48,311 bases of DNA from positions 1 to 48,311 of the forward strand of contig CALURU010000016.1 in NCBI GenBank assembly GCA_944323255.1, written 5' to 3'. The position numbers and the translations under genes are program-made. Numbering within the stretch: position 1 is the first letter of the stretch; each line of letters starts with the position of its first letter. Origin of the DNA: Candidatus Gastranaerophilales bacterium (GTDB taxonomy: Bacteria > Cyanobacteriota > Vampirovibrionia > Gastranaerophilales > Gastranaerophilaceae). Below, piece by piece: positions 22,457 through 29,882 of this stretch. The notes below the pieces were generated by a model. That model searched no databases. It saw nothing but the letters and a program-made list of their open reading frames with translations, and was not told the DNA's origin.

Positions 22457-23770
22457 TTATTCCTGCAAAAAGCTCTTTACCGGTAGTATTCCTGAGGAGA
22501 AAGTTTTTTCCTCGTTATAATACCTAAAACTGACTCCCGAATCCGTTTTCTTGAGCTCTAATTCTACAATTTCTAGCGGTTTAATAATGTTTGAAAACTT
22601 AACTCTTCTGATTTGTCCCTGAGAACAATCAATTCCAAACGCAAGCTTTGCAAACCAGTTTGCATAAAACAATTGCACAACTCCAGGCAAAATCGGCATG
22701 CCTTCAAAATGTCCCTTGAAAAAGTTACTGTTATTGATAAATGTCATTCTTAAATCCGCATATCCGTCCGTTATCTGTCGGGCAAGAATCAAAGGCAGAG
22801 ATAAATTCAACCCAAACAACTCTTTTATTAAATCTTTATCAAATTTTCCCGTTTCTTTCCTCGGAATCTCATCAAAGAATTTCCAACGCTGCGGAATAAT
22901 TTCAAACTTATCTGTTAATTGCGATTTTAGTTTTTTTACAAGCGTAAGTTTATCATTTTCCAGCAAAAACTTTTTTCCTTCATCGTTTAAAACGCATAAA
23001 GCCGCAAGCTTTCTGTCAAATTCAAGGCAGTAAGATTCGCTTATAAATTCCAGTTTATTAAGTTCTTCTTCCACATCAGAGGACATAATCCGCTTTTCCT
23101 GAACCTTCAAGACCCGCCCTCTGCGCTCCAGAAACTCAATCTCGCCGTTATCATAAACCTTAATCCTATCCTCAAGAATAACAGGATTGCAGGAAGAATA
23201 ATCCGAATGAATTTTTGTATAATCTTCTGTATTTTCAAGAACTTTCATACCTCTGAAAAGTCTCATTCTCGCCTTGTTATCCTCTCTCCAGGCAATACTT
23301 CCGCTCTCGGAACTTCCGTAAATTTCAATGACTCTATCTGCAATACTTTTGGCAAACTCAAAAGTTATATCTTCCAACTTTGCCCCTGCTGTCATGATAA
23401 TTTTCGGATTAATCTTCGGCAAATCGCCATACTTTCGCATAGCTTCTAGAAACGAAGGAGTTGTTACGAGAACAGCATTCTCTACATTAATATCCTCCGG
23501 ATAATTAACTCTCTTGTACTGGATCTCTCCGCCGGTAAGTGCAGGATACAAGAGCTGAAAAGTGAAACCCCATCTGTGATTTGGAGTTGTTGTGGATATA
23601 AATTTATAACCATCATCTAACCCGAGCTGCTCTTTCATATCAACAATTTCTGCCTTCATATTTGAAAGATGCGCCTTCACAAACTTACCATCAGAAACAG
23701 TTCCGCCGGTTCTGAAAGTAATTTCACCCGTTGTTAAAAAATCATCTAATAACTCCTCAAATTTATCCAT
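22457..23770 (-). CDS. acyl-AMP ligase fused to an ApeI-like hot-dog dehydratase
   Basis: A 437-residue two-domain protein. Residues 1-325 are a compact ANL-superfamily ligase: phosphate loop TFRTGGTVSDGKFVKA, TTPNHRWGFTFQLLYPALTG, adenylate motif VIEIYGSSESGSIAWR, and a C-terminal KETGKFDKDLI with the conserved Lys. Residues of about 335-437 are a hot-dog domain with FKGHFEGMPILPGVVQLFYA, the FabZ/ApeI active-site helix. In aryl-polyene systems ApeH (ligase) and ApeI (dehydratase) are usually described as separate functions. The fusion suggests activation and dehydration on the same ACP. Its start overlaps the previous gene by 8 bases. Confidence 0.88.
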   Translation of the reverse strand: MDKFEELLDDFLTTGEITFRTGGTVSDGKFVKAHLSNMKAEIVDMKEQLGLDDGYKFISTTTPNHRWGFTFQLLYPALTGGEIQYKRVNYPEDINVENAVLVTTPSFLEAMRKYGDLPKINPKIIMTAGAKLEDITFEFAKSIADRVIEIYGSSESGSIAWREDNKARMRLFRGMKVLENTEDYTKIHSDYSSCNPVILEDRIKVYDNGEIEFLERRGRVLKVQEKRIMSSDVEEELNKLEFISESYCLEFDRKLAALCVLNDEGKKFLLENDKLTLVKKLKSQLTDKFEIIPQRWKFFDEIPRKETGKFDKDLIKELFGLNLSLPLILARQITDGYADLRMTFINNSNFFKGHFEGMPILPGVVQLFYANWFAKLAFGIDCSQGQIRRVKFSNIIKPLEIVELELKKTDSGVSFRYYNEEKTFSSGILPVKSFLQE

Positions 23771-24185
23771 GCTTCCTCATAAAATTTATTCTTACTATAT
23801 ATTCTATAATAAAAATTATTCCGACAAGAAGATAAGAAATAAATCCGTTATACAATGCCCAGATTTTTTCAGACATAAAAACAGTCCCTACAGATACAAG
23901 AAAATTTAAAAACGTAAATAACGCCCAAATATAAGTCAAGTTTCTGGTATAGTTCATAACTGCTTCGTTAGAATCAGGATCAGACGCAAGTGCGATTTTT
24001 TGTATAACAGTCCTCTCTTGAAAAAGAGAAGAAAAAAAGATAAAAAACAGACAAAAATTCATAACAGGCGGATAATATTTCAGCAAAATAAAATCAGTAA
24101 AATGAAATAATCCGATAACGGCAAACATACCGATAAACGGTGCAAGAGCCTTAATTGTCCGCCAGATTTTATCCAAGAAGAGCAT
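23763..24185 (-). CDS. COG4648-like inner-membrane protein (ApeG-type)
   Basis: A 140-residue protein with four predicted membrane helices (about 15-31, 40-53, 85-105 and 110-132). The loop FQERTVIQKIALASDPDS between helices 2 and 3 is typical of the uncharacterised COG4648 family found in aryl-polyene and related fatty-acid clusters. It overlaps both neighbours (17 and 8 bases), so it is translationally coupled. Biochemical role unknown; it may anchor the biosynthetic enzymes at the membrane. Confidence 0.82.
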   Translation of the reverse strand: MLFLDKIWRTIKALAPFIGMFAVIGLFHFTDFILLKYYPPVMNFCLFFIFFSSLFQERTVIQKIALASDPDSNEAVMNYTRNLTYIWALFTFLNFLVSVGTVFMSEKIWALYNGFISYLLVGIIFIIEYIVRINFMRKHG

Positions 24186-24423
24186 ATACAGCTTCCACTA
24201 CATCATTAATCGTCTGAATTTTCTTAAATTCCGCAGGTGAAAGCTTTTTGTCAGTAAATTTCTGCATACGAACAGCAATATCAACCGCATCAATACTATC
24301 CAGATCCAAATCCTGAAACAGATTTGCCTCCGGTTTAATATTTTCTTCATCAATTTCAAGCTCTTCTGTCAGAATCTTTTTTAACTCCTCAAGAATCTGC
24401 TCTTTTGTGAACTTCTCAGCCAT
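24169..24423 (-). CDS. acyl carrier protein, second of two
   Basis: An 84-residue acidic ACP. The 4'-phosphopantetheine site is the Ser in FQDLDLDSIDAVDIAV. The start is placed at ATG 24423 behind GGAGTCAAAA rather than the upstream ATG at 24441. It overlaps the first ACP by 8 bases. Twin ACPs with separate roles (primer/elongation) are a hallmark of aryl-polyene clusters (ApeE/ApeF). Confidence 0.93.
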   Translation of the reverse strand: MAEKFTKEQILEELKKILTEELEIDEENIKPEANLFQDLDLDSIDAVDIAVRMQKFTDKKLSPAEFKKIQTINDVVEAVYALLG

Positions 24424-24673
24424 TGATTTTTGACTCCACAAATTCGCTCAAAGTATTTACAGAATAAAAATACTTTTTATTTACTTCCTTATCTTCTTCC
24501 ATAGAAATATTGTACTTGCGCTTAATTGCCATGCCAAGTTCCAGCGCATCTATAGAATCAAGCCCTAAACCTTCGTTAAATAAAGGCTCATCATCTTTGA
24601 TATCATCAGGAGTTATTTCCTCGAGCGCCAATGATTCAATAATTAAATTTTTTATATCTTCTTTTATACTCAT
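24416..24673 (-). CDS. acyl carrier protein, first of two
   Basis: An 85-residue ACP with LFNEGLGLDSIDALELGMAI around the phosphopantetheine Ser. The tail KKYFYSVNTLSEFVESKI forms helix 4. The sequence differs clearly from the downstream ACP, so the two are not a recent duplicate. It heads the overlapped run of seven genes ending at 19574. Confidence 0.94.
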   Translation of the reverse strand: MSIKEDIKNLIIESLALEEITPDDIKDDEPLFNEGLGLDSIDALELGMAIKRKYNISMEEDKEVNKKYFYSVNTLSEFVESKING

Positions 24674-24957
24674 ACCGATATTATATCATAAACTATACAA
24701 ATATTCTTCAAACGAAAAACGGGGTAAATTTATTTTTGTTAGTGAATAGTGAATAGAGGTTAATTGTCATTCTGAGTCCGATATCAATTCAGGGGCGAAG
24801 AATCTCTTTTGTTTTTGTCAGACAAAGCCTGACCTTGCTTGCCAAGCAAGCAAACTGTACGCAAAAAAATTTTTACCCGCAGGATTGAAAAATCAATAAA
24901 ATAAGTTATAATAAAAATATCGGGGCGGCAGCTGCAACTGCCATAACCTGTAAATGG
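24674..24957. repeat. intergenic repeat region before the ACP genes
   Basis: Contains a TGTCATTCTGAG...CGAAGAATCTC dispersed element (24766-24812), a GCTTGCCAAGCAAGC hairpin near 24838 and, at 24921-24946, the hairpin GGCAG-CTGCAA-CTGCC. That hairpin lies beyond the stop of the minus-strand small peptide and may terminate it. No larger ORF. Confidence 0.6.
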
Positions 24958-25050
24958 CTAAAGTGACACTTCTCTTAATTGATGGGTGTCATTTTTTATT
25001 ATGAATAAAATCAAAAACAAAATCATAAGACTTAAATTGATATTCTCCAT
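24958..25050 (-). CDS. 30-residue hydrophobic peptide, holin-like/type I toxin-like
   Basis: On the minus strand the strong Shine-Dalgarno AAAGAAAGGAGGGCAAGTT precedes an ATG for a 30-residue peptide: acidic/polar start (MENINLS), one membrane helix (LMILFLILFII) and a polar tail (KNDTHQLREVSL). The codons of the tail include AATGACACC...AGTGTCACTT, an inverted repeat overlapping the stop, and a GC hairpin follows. This plan resembles the putative holin-like toxin genes of Firmicutes, where the 3' end of the ORF folds and pairs with an antitoxin RNA. The resemblance is from memory of the family layout, not a search. Confidence 0.6.
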   Translation of the reverse strand: MENINLSLMILFLILFIIKNDTHQLREVSL

Positions 25051-25166
25051 AACTTGCCCTCCTTTCTTTGAAACTATCAGCCTATGGCTAAAGTATTTTG
25101 TTGTACTGACGTTTCTTAAAAAAGATACAGGCTGCCCCTTGATATTTTATTTTAAATGTTCAATAT

Positions 25167-25874
25167 TTAACTATACAACTCTATTTCTATTTGTTTTGTA
25201 ATCTTATGTTTTGCTGAAATTTCCGTATCTTCAGCATAATCACTTATATTAATTTCCGGCATCTGCTCCAGTTCAAAGGTTACGCATCGGTTGTTTACAG
25301 CATAAAAAGGCTCGTGAATATACAAAAAATCTCCGTCATTGGAAATTTTTACCGGAACAATATTTTTCCCCGCATTCAGAGCAATTAAAGCTGCACCTTT
25401 TTTCATCTTCAAATGCTCATCCTTCCTGTGCCTTCTTCCGGCAGGAAACACAACAAAATTAAATCCTTTATCCAGCATTCGTTTTGAATCTGTTTTTAAA
25501 ACCTCAATATCAATTTCGTTTGTGATAAAAATACTCCCGATAATATGTTTTAGAATAGAATTATGAGCAAGCGACTCTTTTACCACGCAGGTAGTCCTCG
25601 GAACCAGCCCGATTAAAATTACAATATCAATAAAGCTCGGATGGGTCGCTACAATTACTTTATTTTCAATCTTATCAAGTTTTTTGATATCAAGCCTGAA
25701 GAGTTTAAATGCCATCATCAAATATAAGAAAAATCTCCACGTGTAATGAATAATATCCGAACACAATTCCTTATGGTTTTTAATGAACGGAAACAATAAA
25801 AAGTTAAGAATAATAGAACCTGTTCCGAATACTCCGAAACAAAATACAGCTATCAATGATCTTACATATTTCAT
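25167..25874 (-). CDS. lysophospholipid/1-acylglycerol-3-phosphate acyltransferase-like protein
   Basis: A 235-residue PlsC-fold acyltransferase. The N-terminal hydrophobic segment (about 5-28) is followed by the catalytic ATHPSFIDI (HX4D), ACP/CoA-binding VVKESL, and FVVFPAGRRHRKDE, equivalent to the FPEGTR block. The start is set at 25874, where TATAAT lies 6 bases upstream; the ATG at 25913 lies before that promoter. Members of this family open aryl-polyene clusters and attach the acyl or polyene chain to a lipid. About 490 bases and a toxin-like peptide separate it from the ACPs. Confidence 0.88.
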   Translation of the reverse strand: MKYVRSLIAVFCFGVFGTGSIILNFLLFPFIKNHKELCSDIIHYTWRFFLYLMMAFKLFRLDIKKLDKIENKVIVATHPSFIDIVILIGLVPRTTCVVKESLAHNSILKHIIGSIFITNEIDIEVLKTDSKRMLDKGFNFVVFPAGRRHRKDEHLKMKKGAALIALNAGKNIVPVKISNDGDFLYIHEPFYAVNNRCVTFELEQMPEINISDYAEDTEISAKHKITKQIEIELYS

Positions 25875-25880
25875 AATAAG

Positions 25881-25886
25881 ATTATA
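25881..25886 (-). promoter_or_regulatory. -10 box of the acyltransferase gene, leaderless arrangement
   Basis: TATAAT, then CTTATT, then ATG on the minus strand. No Shine-Dalgarno. Confidence 0.55.
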
Positions 25887-25935
25887 CAATAGAAAGACAA
25901 ATCTCCATTGCAAAAAACATTTTTTTAAAAGATGG

Positions 25936-26529
25936 TTAATTCATCTTAAAATCTTTAGCATATTCCGGATGCTGGTTTGCATAGATGCCCGGTTCTTCTG
26001 ATTCCATTCTTCTTCTTTCAAGCTGAACCTGACCATTTTTAACAACTTCCTGAAGCTGCCCCAAATTTTGTTCCAAACTTGTTAAAACCTGCTCCGCATA
26101 GATATTAGCACCGTCTTTAATCCTTGTGGCTTCATCTATAGCCTGAACCCTGATATTTTCAGCTTCATCAACCGCCTTACGTTTAATTTCTTCGCAATCG
26201 TTGATTACCTGTTCTTTAATCTTTTCAGCTTCTCTCTGAACTGCTCTTAACAAATCTGATTCGCTTAACAATCTATTTGCTTCAGCCTGAGCGTCAGAAA
26301 CGACTTTTTCTGCCTTCTGCTGTGCTTCATACTGGAGTTCATCCTTGCGTCTCAAAAGAGAACGAGCTTCCTTAATTTCATCAGGAAGTGCCGCATACAA
26401 TTTGTCCAAGATGTTTGTAACAGTATCTTTTTTTACTATAGAATAACCCAATAAAGGAAACCCCTTATTATCAAGTGCCTCTTCTAAATCGTTCATTAAA
26501 CCGTATATAACATCTTGTTGTGAATTCAT
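25936..26529 (-). CDS. conserved coiled-coil protein (ATPase-stalk-like)
   Basis: A 197-residue protein. An N-terminal domain of about 70 residues (IYGLMNDLEEALD...LLGYSIVKKDTVTNILDKLYAALPDEIKEAR) is followed by a long Glu/Ala/Lys-rich coiled coil (about 70-175) like the b-subunit stalk of ATP synthases. Similar proteins in Firmicutes and cyanobacteria are conserved but uncharacterised and are sometimes mis-named ATPase. The N-terminal domain recurs, without the coil, in the 123-residue neighbour at 26614-26985. It probably acts as a cytosolic scaffold; function is not known. Confidence 0.8.
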   Translation of the reverse strand: MNSQQDVIYGLMNDLEEALDNKGFPLLGYSIVKKDTVTNILDKLYAALPDEIKEARSLLRRKDELQYEAQQKAEKVVSDAQAEANRLLSESDLLRAVQREAEKIKEQVINDCEEIKRKAVDEAENIRVQAIDEATRIKDGANIYAEQVLTSLEQNLGQLQEVVKNGQVQLERRRMESEEPGIYANQHPEYAKDFKMN

Positions 26530-26613
26530 TTTTTACTCCATATTTGTATGATAGTCAACAAGATTGTACAACAAGTAGTAAATAAAAGTCAACGCATGGT
26601 ATACGGGGCAAAA

Positions 26614-26985
26614 TTAATCTCTGTTAAGCAATTGTTCTATAGTGCTTATATCACGGTCTATAGAAACAATTACCGCACTTATTAATTTATTAACTTCATT
26701 TACACGTACAATAATAAGATTTTTGTCAAGAAAAAATTTCTTTGACAGGAGTTTCATCAAAAGGCTGTAGCATAATACTGAATTATAACGCTGAACATCA
26801 ACCTTTGTTTTAAGCATTTTTTTATAAGATTCAGGCAATTTTGCATAAACACAGCAAAGAACATCTTCAATTTTTCTTTTTTGTATCAATTTAAATCCGG
26901 CTATTGAAAAAGTTGCATCAAAATTAATTACTTTTTGGAGCTTTTTCATGTAATCTTTTATTGCATCTATATCTACGTCAATCAT
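26614..26985 (-). CDS. stand-alone paralogue of the N-terminal domain of the neighbouring coiled-coil protein
   Basis: A 123-residue protein. Residues 8-62 (YMKKLQKVINFD... then GFKLIQKRKIEDVLCCVYAKLPESYKK) align with residues 11-63 of the downstream gene's product (GYSIVKKDTVTNILDKLYAALPDEIKE). The C-terminus is different, ending in a short helix rather than a long coiled coil. A leader of 84 bases separates the two genes, which point the same way. Function unknown; it could form mixed oligomers with its neighbour. Confidence 0.7.
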   Translation of the reverse strand: MIDVDIDAIKDYMKKLQKVINFDATFSIAGFKLIQKRKIEDVLCCVYAKLPESYKKMLKTKVDVQRYNSVLCYSLLMKLLSKKFFLDKNLIIVRVNEVNKLISAVIVSIDRDISTIEQLLNRD

Positions 26986-27043
26986 TTGGCTACCCTCTTA
27001 ATATCATTATATATGAAATATCTGAAAATAACAATATATATGC

Positions 27044-27049
27044 TAAAAT
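27044..27049 (+). promoter_or_regulatory. extended -10 of rpe, leaderless arrangement
   Basis: TGCTAAAAT followed by 7 bases and the ATG of rpe. CTGAAA about 16 bases upstream could be a weak -35. No Shine-Dalgarno. Confidence 0.5.
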
Positions 27050-27056
27050 AAATTAT

Positions 27057-27704
27057 ATGAAAGAAGTAATCATCTCACCATCAATATTATCAGCTGATTT
27101 TGCAAATCTTGCAAAAGAGATAAATGCAGTAAAGGAAGCCGGTGCAAAATGGGTTCATATAGACGTTATGGACGGGCATTTTGTACCCAACATAACTATA
27201 GGCATTCCGGTGGTCAAATCGTTGAGAAAGGCTACAGATCTTGTACTGGATACTCATCTTATGATAGACAATCCGGAAAAATATATTGAAGCTTTTAGTA
27301 AGGCTGGCTCTGATATTCTGACATTTCATCTGGAAGCTTGCAGAGATATCAGCCATGCAGAAGAAACAATCACACTGATAAAATCCTTTAACGTCAAAGC
27401 AGGAGTTTCTATAAAACCCAAAACTTTGCCGGAAGAAGTTTTTCCGCTTCTTGATAAATTAGACTTAATTCTTATTATGACAGTAGAGCCTGGTTTTGGC
27501 GGACAGGAATTTATGCACGACTGTGCGATGAAAATACCTGTCATAAAAGAACACGCTCCGGATAATCTTATAATTCAGGTAGATGGCGGAATTAATAACC
27601 TGACTTCCAGAATTTGTACTTCTCTCGGGGCTAATTCACTTGTTGCAGGAAGTTATATTTTTAATCAGACTGATTATAAAAAAGCAATCCAGAACCTGCA
27701 CTAA
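27057..27704 (+). CDS. rpe: ribulose-phosphate 3-epimerase
   Basis: Interconverts ribulose 5-phosphate and xylulose 5-phosphate in the pentose phosphate pathway. The 215-residue TIM barrel shows SPSILSADFANL, the signature VHIDVMDGHFVPNITIG with catalytic Asp and metal-binding His, THLMI, and MTVEPGFGGQEFM, then the phosphate-binding IQVDGGINN and LVAGSYIF. An in-frame ATG at 26961 would add 32 unrelated residues that overlap the divergent gene, so the start is at 27057, next to an extended -10. Confidence 0.97.
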   Translation: MKEVIISPSILSADFANLAKEINAVKEAGAKWVHIDVMDGHFVPNITIGIPVVKSLRKATDLVLDTHLMIDNPEKYIEAFSKAGSDILTFHLEACRDISHAEETITLIKSFNVKAGVSIKPKTLPEEVFPLLDKLDLILIMTVEPGFGGQEFMHDCAMKIPVIKEHAPDNLIIQVDGGINNLTSRICTSLGANSLVAGSYIFNQTDYKKAIQNLH

Positions 27705-27746
27705 GCAAGTTCTACAAGGTCATTAGAAATTATATTTCTAAAATTT

Positions 27747-28013
27747 TCAGATATTTTGTTCTTTCAACTTAGATAACAAGAATTCTGCCTCTGTTTTGAA
27801 CTCTGGAATAATTGCTATTACTTCATTTGCGACATTTTCATCATATGTTTGCGAAGTCGCATTACGCTTTTGTCTGTATTCTGTCCATTTTATCAGGTTA
27901 GATTTTAATAACCCAAACCGGTTCGCCTGTCTTATTATCTCATTAAATGTCATCTGTGGAATGTTGTCATTGGATTGAAGATTAAGAAATCGTGTAATCA
28001 TCTTGATTGCCAA
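27747..28013 (-). pseudogene. N-terminally truncated nucleotidyltransferase substrate-binding (HI0074-like) protein
   Basis: What remains (TFNEIIRQANRFGLLKSNLI, KWTEYRQKRNATSQTYDE, NVANEVIAIIPEF) is the C-terminal half of the HI0074/HepT-like family, which partners a MNT-type nucleotidyltransferase as a toxin-antitoxin or substrate-binding subunit. RNATSxTYDE is close to its conserved R-N-x-x-x-H-x-Y motif, with Gln replacing the expected His. Full-length members are about 130-145 residues; here only about 88 remain. The frame is open for about 12 codons further upstream without resembling the missing half, and no MNT partner is present. Confidence 0.7.
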
Positions 28014-28056
28014 AATATCATCTTGTTTACTTATTCCTTTTTCAGCAGGTACGTTT

Positions 28057-28062
28057 TAAAAT
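28057..28062 (+). promoter_or_regulatory. -10 box of the oligopeptide ABC ATPase gene, leaderless arrangement
   Basis: TAAAAT, then AGCTTT, then ATG. No ribosome site between. Confidence 0.45.
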
Positions 28063-28068
28063 AGCTTT

Positions 28069-29016
28069 ATGGAAAATATTTTGGAAATAAGATATTTAAA
28101 TCTGTTTTTCGGACAATATCAAGCGCTTTATAATGTTAATTTATCCCTCGGACGGGGAAGTATGCACGCTCTTGTCGGAGAATCAGGCTGTGGTAAGAGT
28201 ATGACAGCAATGTCTGTTATGCGGCTTTTGCCTAAAGGGGCAAAAATTACTGACGGAAGCATATACTTTAAGGGCGAGAATCTGCTGGAATACAAAGAAA
28301 AACAGATGCGGGAACTTAGAGGAAATAAAATTGCTCTCATCCCGCAAGACCCCATGACTTCGCTCAATCCTCTTTATACAATAGGGAATCAGCTTGTTGA
28401 AGCGATACAGGCACATTCAAGGGTATCAGAAAGACAGGCGCTTAGGAAAGCTAAGGAAGTTATGAATTTAGTCAGCATTCCTGATGCGGATAAAAAACTG
28501 AACTTTTATCCGCACGAATTTTCCGGTGGAATGAAACAGAGAATTATTATCGCAATGGCGCTTGCCTGTCAGGCAGAACTTATCATTGCGGACGAGCCGA
28601 CAACAGCGCTCGATGTTACTATTCAGAAACAGATTATGGATTTATTGGACGAAATAAAAAAAGAATTCGGAACAACAATTCTTCTGATTTCTCACGATTT
28701 AGCACTCGTAAGCAACTATGCCGACTACGTTTCGGTCATGTATGCAGGTCATGTAGTGGAAGAAGCACCGGCAAGAGAGTTTTTTAAACGCCCGCTTCAT
28801 CCGTATTCTGTCGCCTTGCTAAATTCGCTTCCTACACGCAATCCTGCACTGAAACTTAGAACAATTGAAGGTGCGCCGCCAAGTATTCAGGAAGAAATTA
28901 TTGGATGCAAATTCCACCCGAGATGCGATATTTGCAAGCCGGAAGTGTGTGATGTTAAAGAACCGGAACTTACAAAAAGAAATTCCAATCACTATTCAGC
29001 ATGCTGGGTTAAATAA
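28069..29016 (+). CDS. oligopeptide/dipeptide ABC transporter ATP-binding protein (OppD/DppD type)
   Basis: A 315-residue ATPase that powers peptide import at the inner membrane. Walker A is GESGCGKS, the Q-loop lies in ALIPQDPMTSLNP, signature FSGGMKQR, Walker B LIIADEPTTALD, switch His in LLISHD. The C-terminal oligo_HPY region (HPYSVALLNSLP) ends with a cysteine cluster (GCKFHPRCDICKPEVC ... SACW), the segment reported to bind an iron-sulfur cluster in some OppD proteins. OppF, permeases and binding protein are absent from this window, so its partners must be encoded elsewhere. Confidence 0.92.
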   Translation: MENILEIRYLNLFFGQYQALYNVNLSLGRGSMHALVGESGCGKSMTAMSVMRLLPKGAKITDGSIYFKGENLLEYKEKQMRELRGNKIALIPQDPMTSLNPLYTIGNQLVEAIQAHSRVSERQALRKAKEVMNLVSIPDADKKLNFYPHEFSGGMKQRIIIAMALACQAELIIADEPTTALDVTIQKQIMDLLDEIKKEFGTTILLISHDLALVSNYADYVSVMYAGHVVEEAPAREFFKRPLHPYSVALLNSLPTRNPALKLRTIEGAPPSIQEEIIGCKFHPRCDICKPEVCDVKEPELTKRNSNHYSACWVK

Positions 29017-29102
29017 ACCTGAAGCAAAAAGAGAAGTTTTTAGAATTATGCCCCTTCTACTCAACGTGTTTGTGTGATAAAATCACTTCTGACGAGGTGA
29101 AA

Positions 29103-29882
29103 ATGAAAAAAATTTTGAACTTACTTTTTGCATTTATAATTTTAGCAGGTACAGCGCAGGCAAAGGATTTGCGATTCGTACAAATAAGTGATGCTAGATT
29201 TACTAACGACTCTGAAAACACTGCATTTAAAAAGATTATTGAAGATATAAACAGCCGGAAAGATGTTGAATTTGTTGTCTTTACAGGCGACAACATAAAC
29301 AAGCCTTCACCTCAAACTTTGGAAGCTTTTCTGGAAGAAGCAAAGAAACTAAAATGCCAGTTTTATATCGTACTCGGGGACAAAGAAGTTAATAAATTGA
29401 AGGATATGAGCAAGGCAGAGTATATTAAAATTGTCAAGAAAAAAGTCAGAAAGTATAAGCCGGAGACTCAAAATTACATATTTGAAAAAGACGGCATAAT
29501 TTTTGCAGTAGCAGACGGCGCAAAAGAAGTTATTCCAAGCACAAACGGGTATTTCAAGGACGACACATTAAACTGGCTGGATACGGAACTTTCCAAATAC
29601 CCTCAAAACCATGTAATAATTTTCCAGCATTTTCCTATTATTCCACCTGCCGACAAGGAAACATATTATACTTTTAAACCGGAAAAATACATGGCAGTAC
29701 TTGCCAAACACAAAAATGTTAAAGCAATAATTTCAGGGCATTTTGACGTTAACAGCGAAAAAAATATAAATGGAATCACGCACATAACAACCGCAGGCGT
29801 TCCATACTACAGAATCATTGATATCATAGATTATGAAACCCAAACCCCTACAATCTGGGCGCAACTAAAAGAGGTTGAATAA
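29103..29882 (+). CDS. exported calcineurin-like metallophosphoesterase with altered metal ligands
   Basis: A 259-residue protein with a signal peptide (MKKILNLLFAFIILAGTAQA-KD). The fold blocks are in order but several metal ligands are changed. DxH is DAR (QISDARF), GDxxD is GDNIN, GNHE is GDKE, the lone His is kept in IIFQHFP, and GHxH is GHFD. A catalytically impaired or non-hydrolytic protein is likely unless a different metal set is used. The start is at 29103 behind GACGAGGTGAAA; the ORF extends upstream without a ribosome site. The 3' end overlaps the convergent gene by 18 bases. Confidence 0.82.
   Translation: MKKILNLLFAFIILAGTAQAKDLRFVQISDARFTNDSENTAFKKIIEDINSRKDVEFVVFTGDNINKPSPQTLEAFLEEAKKLKCQFYIVLGDKEVNKLKDMSKAEYIKIVKKKVRKYKPETQNYIFEKDGIIFAVADGAKEVIPSTNGYFKDDTLNWLDTELSKYPQNHVIIFQHFPIIPPADKETYYTFKPEKYMAVLAKHKNVKAIISGHFDVNSEKNINGITHITTAGVPYYRIIDIIDYETQTPTIWAQLKEVE

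Noticed and set aside
24986..25201. Plus-strand ORF of 71 residues over the toxin-like peptide
   Set aside because: It lies antisense to the small peptide's strong ribosome site, has no Shine-Dalgarno and overlaps the acyltransferase end. Treated as a shadow.
19574..25874. Complete aryl-polyene biosynthetic cluster
   Set aside because: Ketosynthase, ketoreductase and ammonia-lyase genes are absent, so production of a classical aryl polyene is not supported here.
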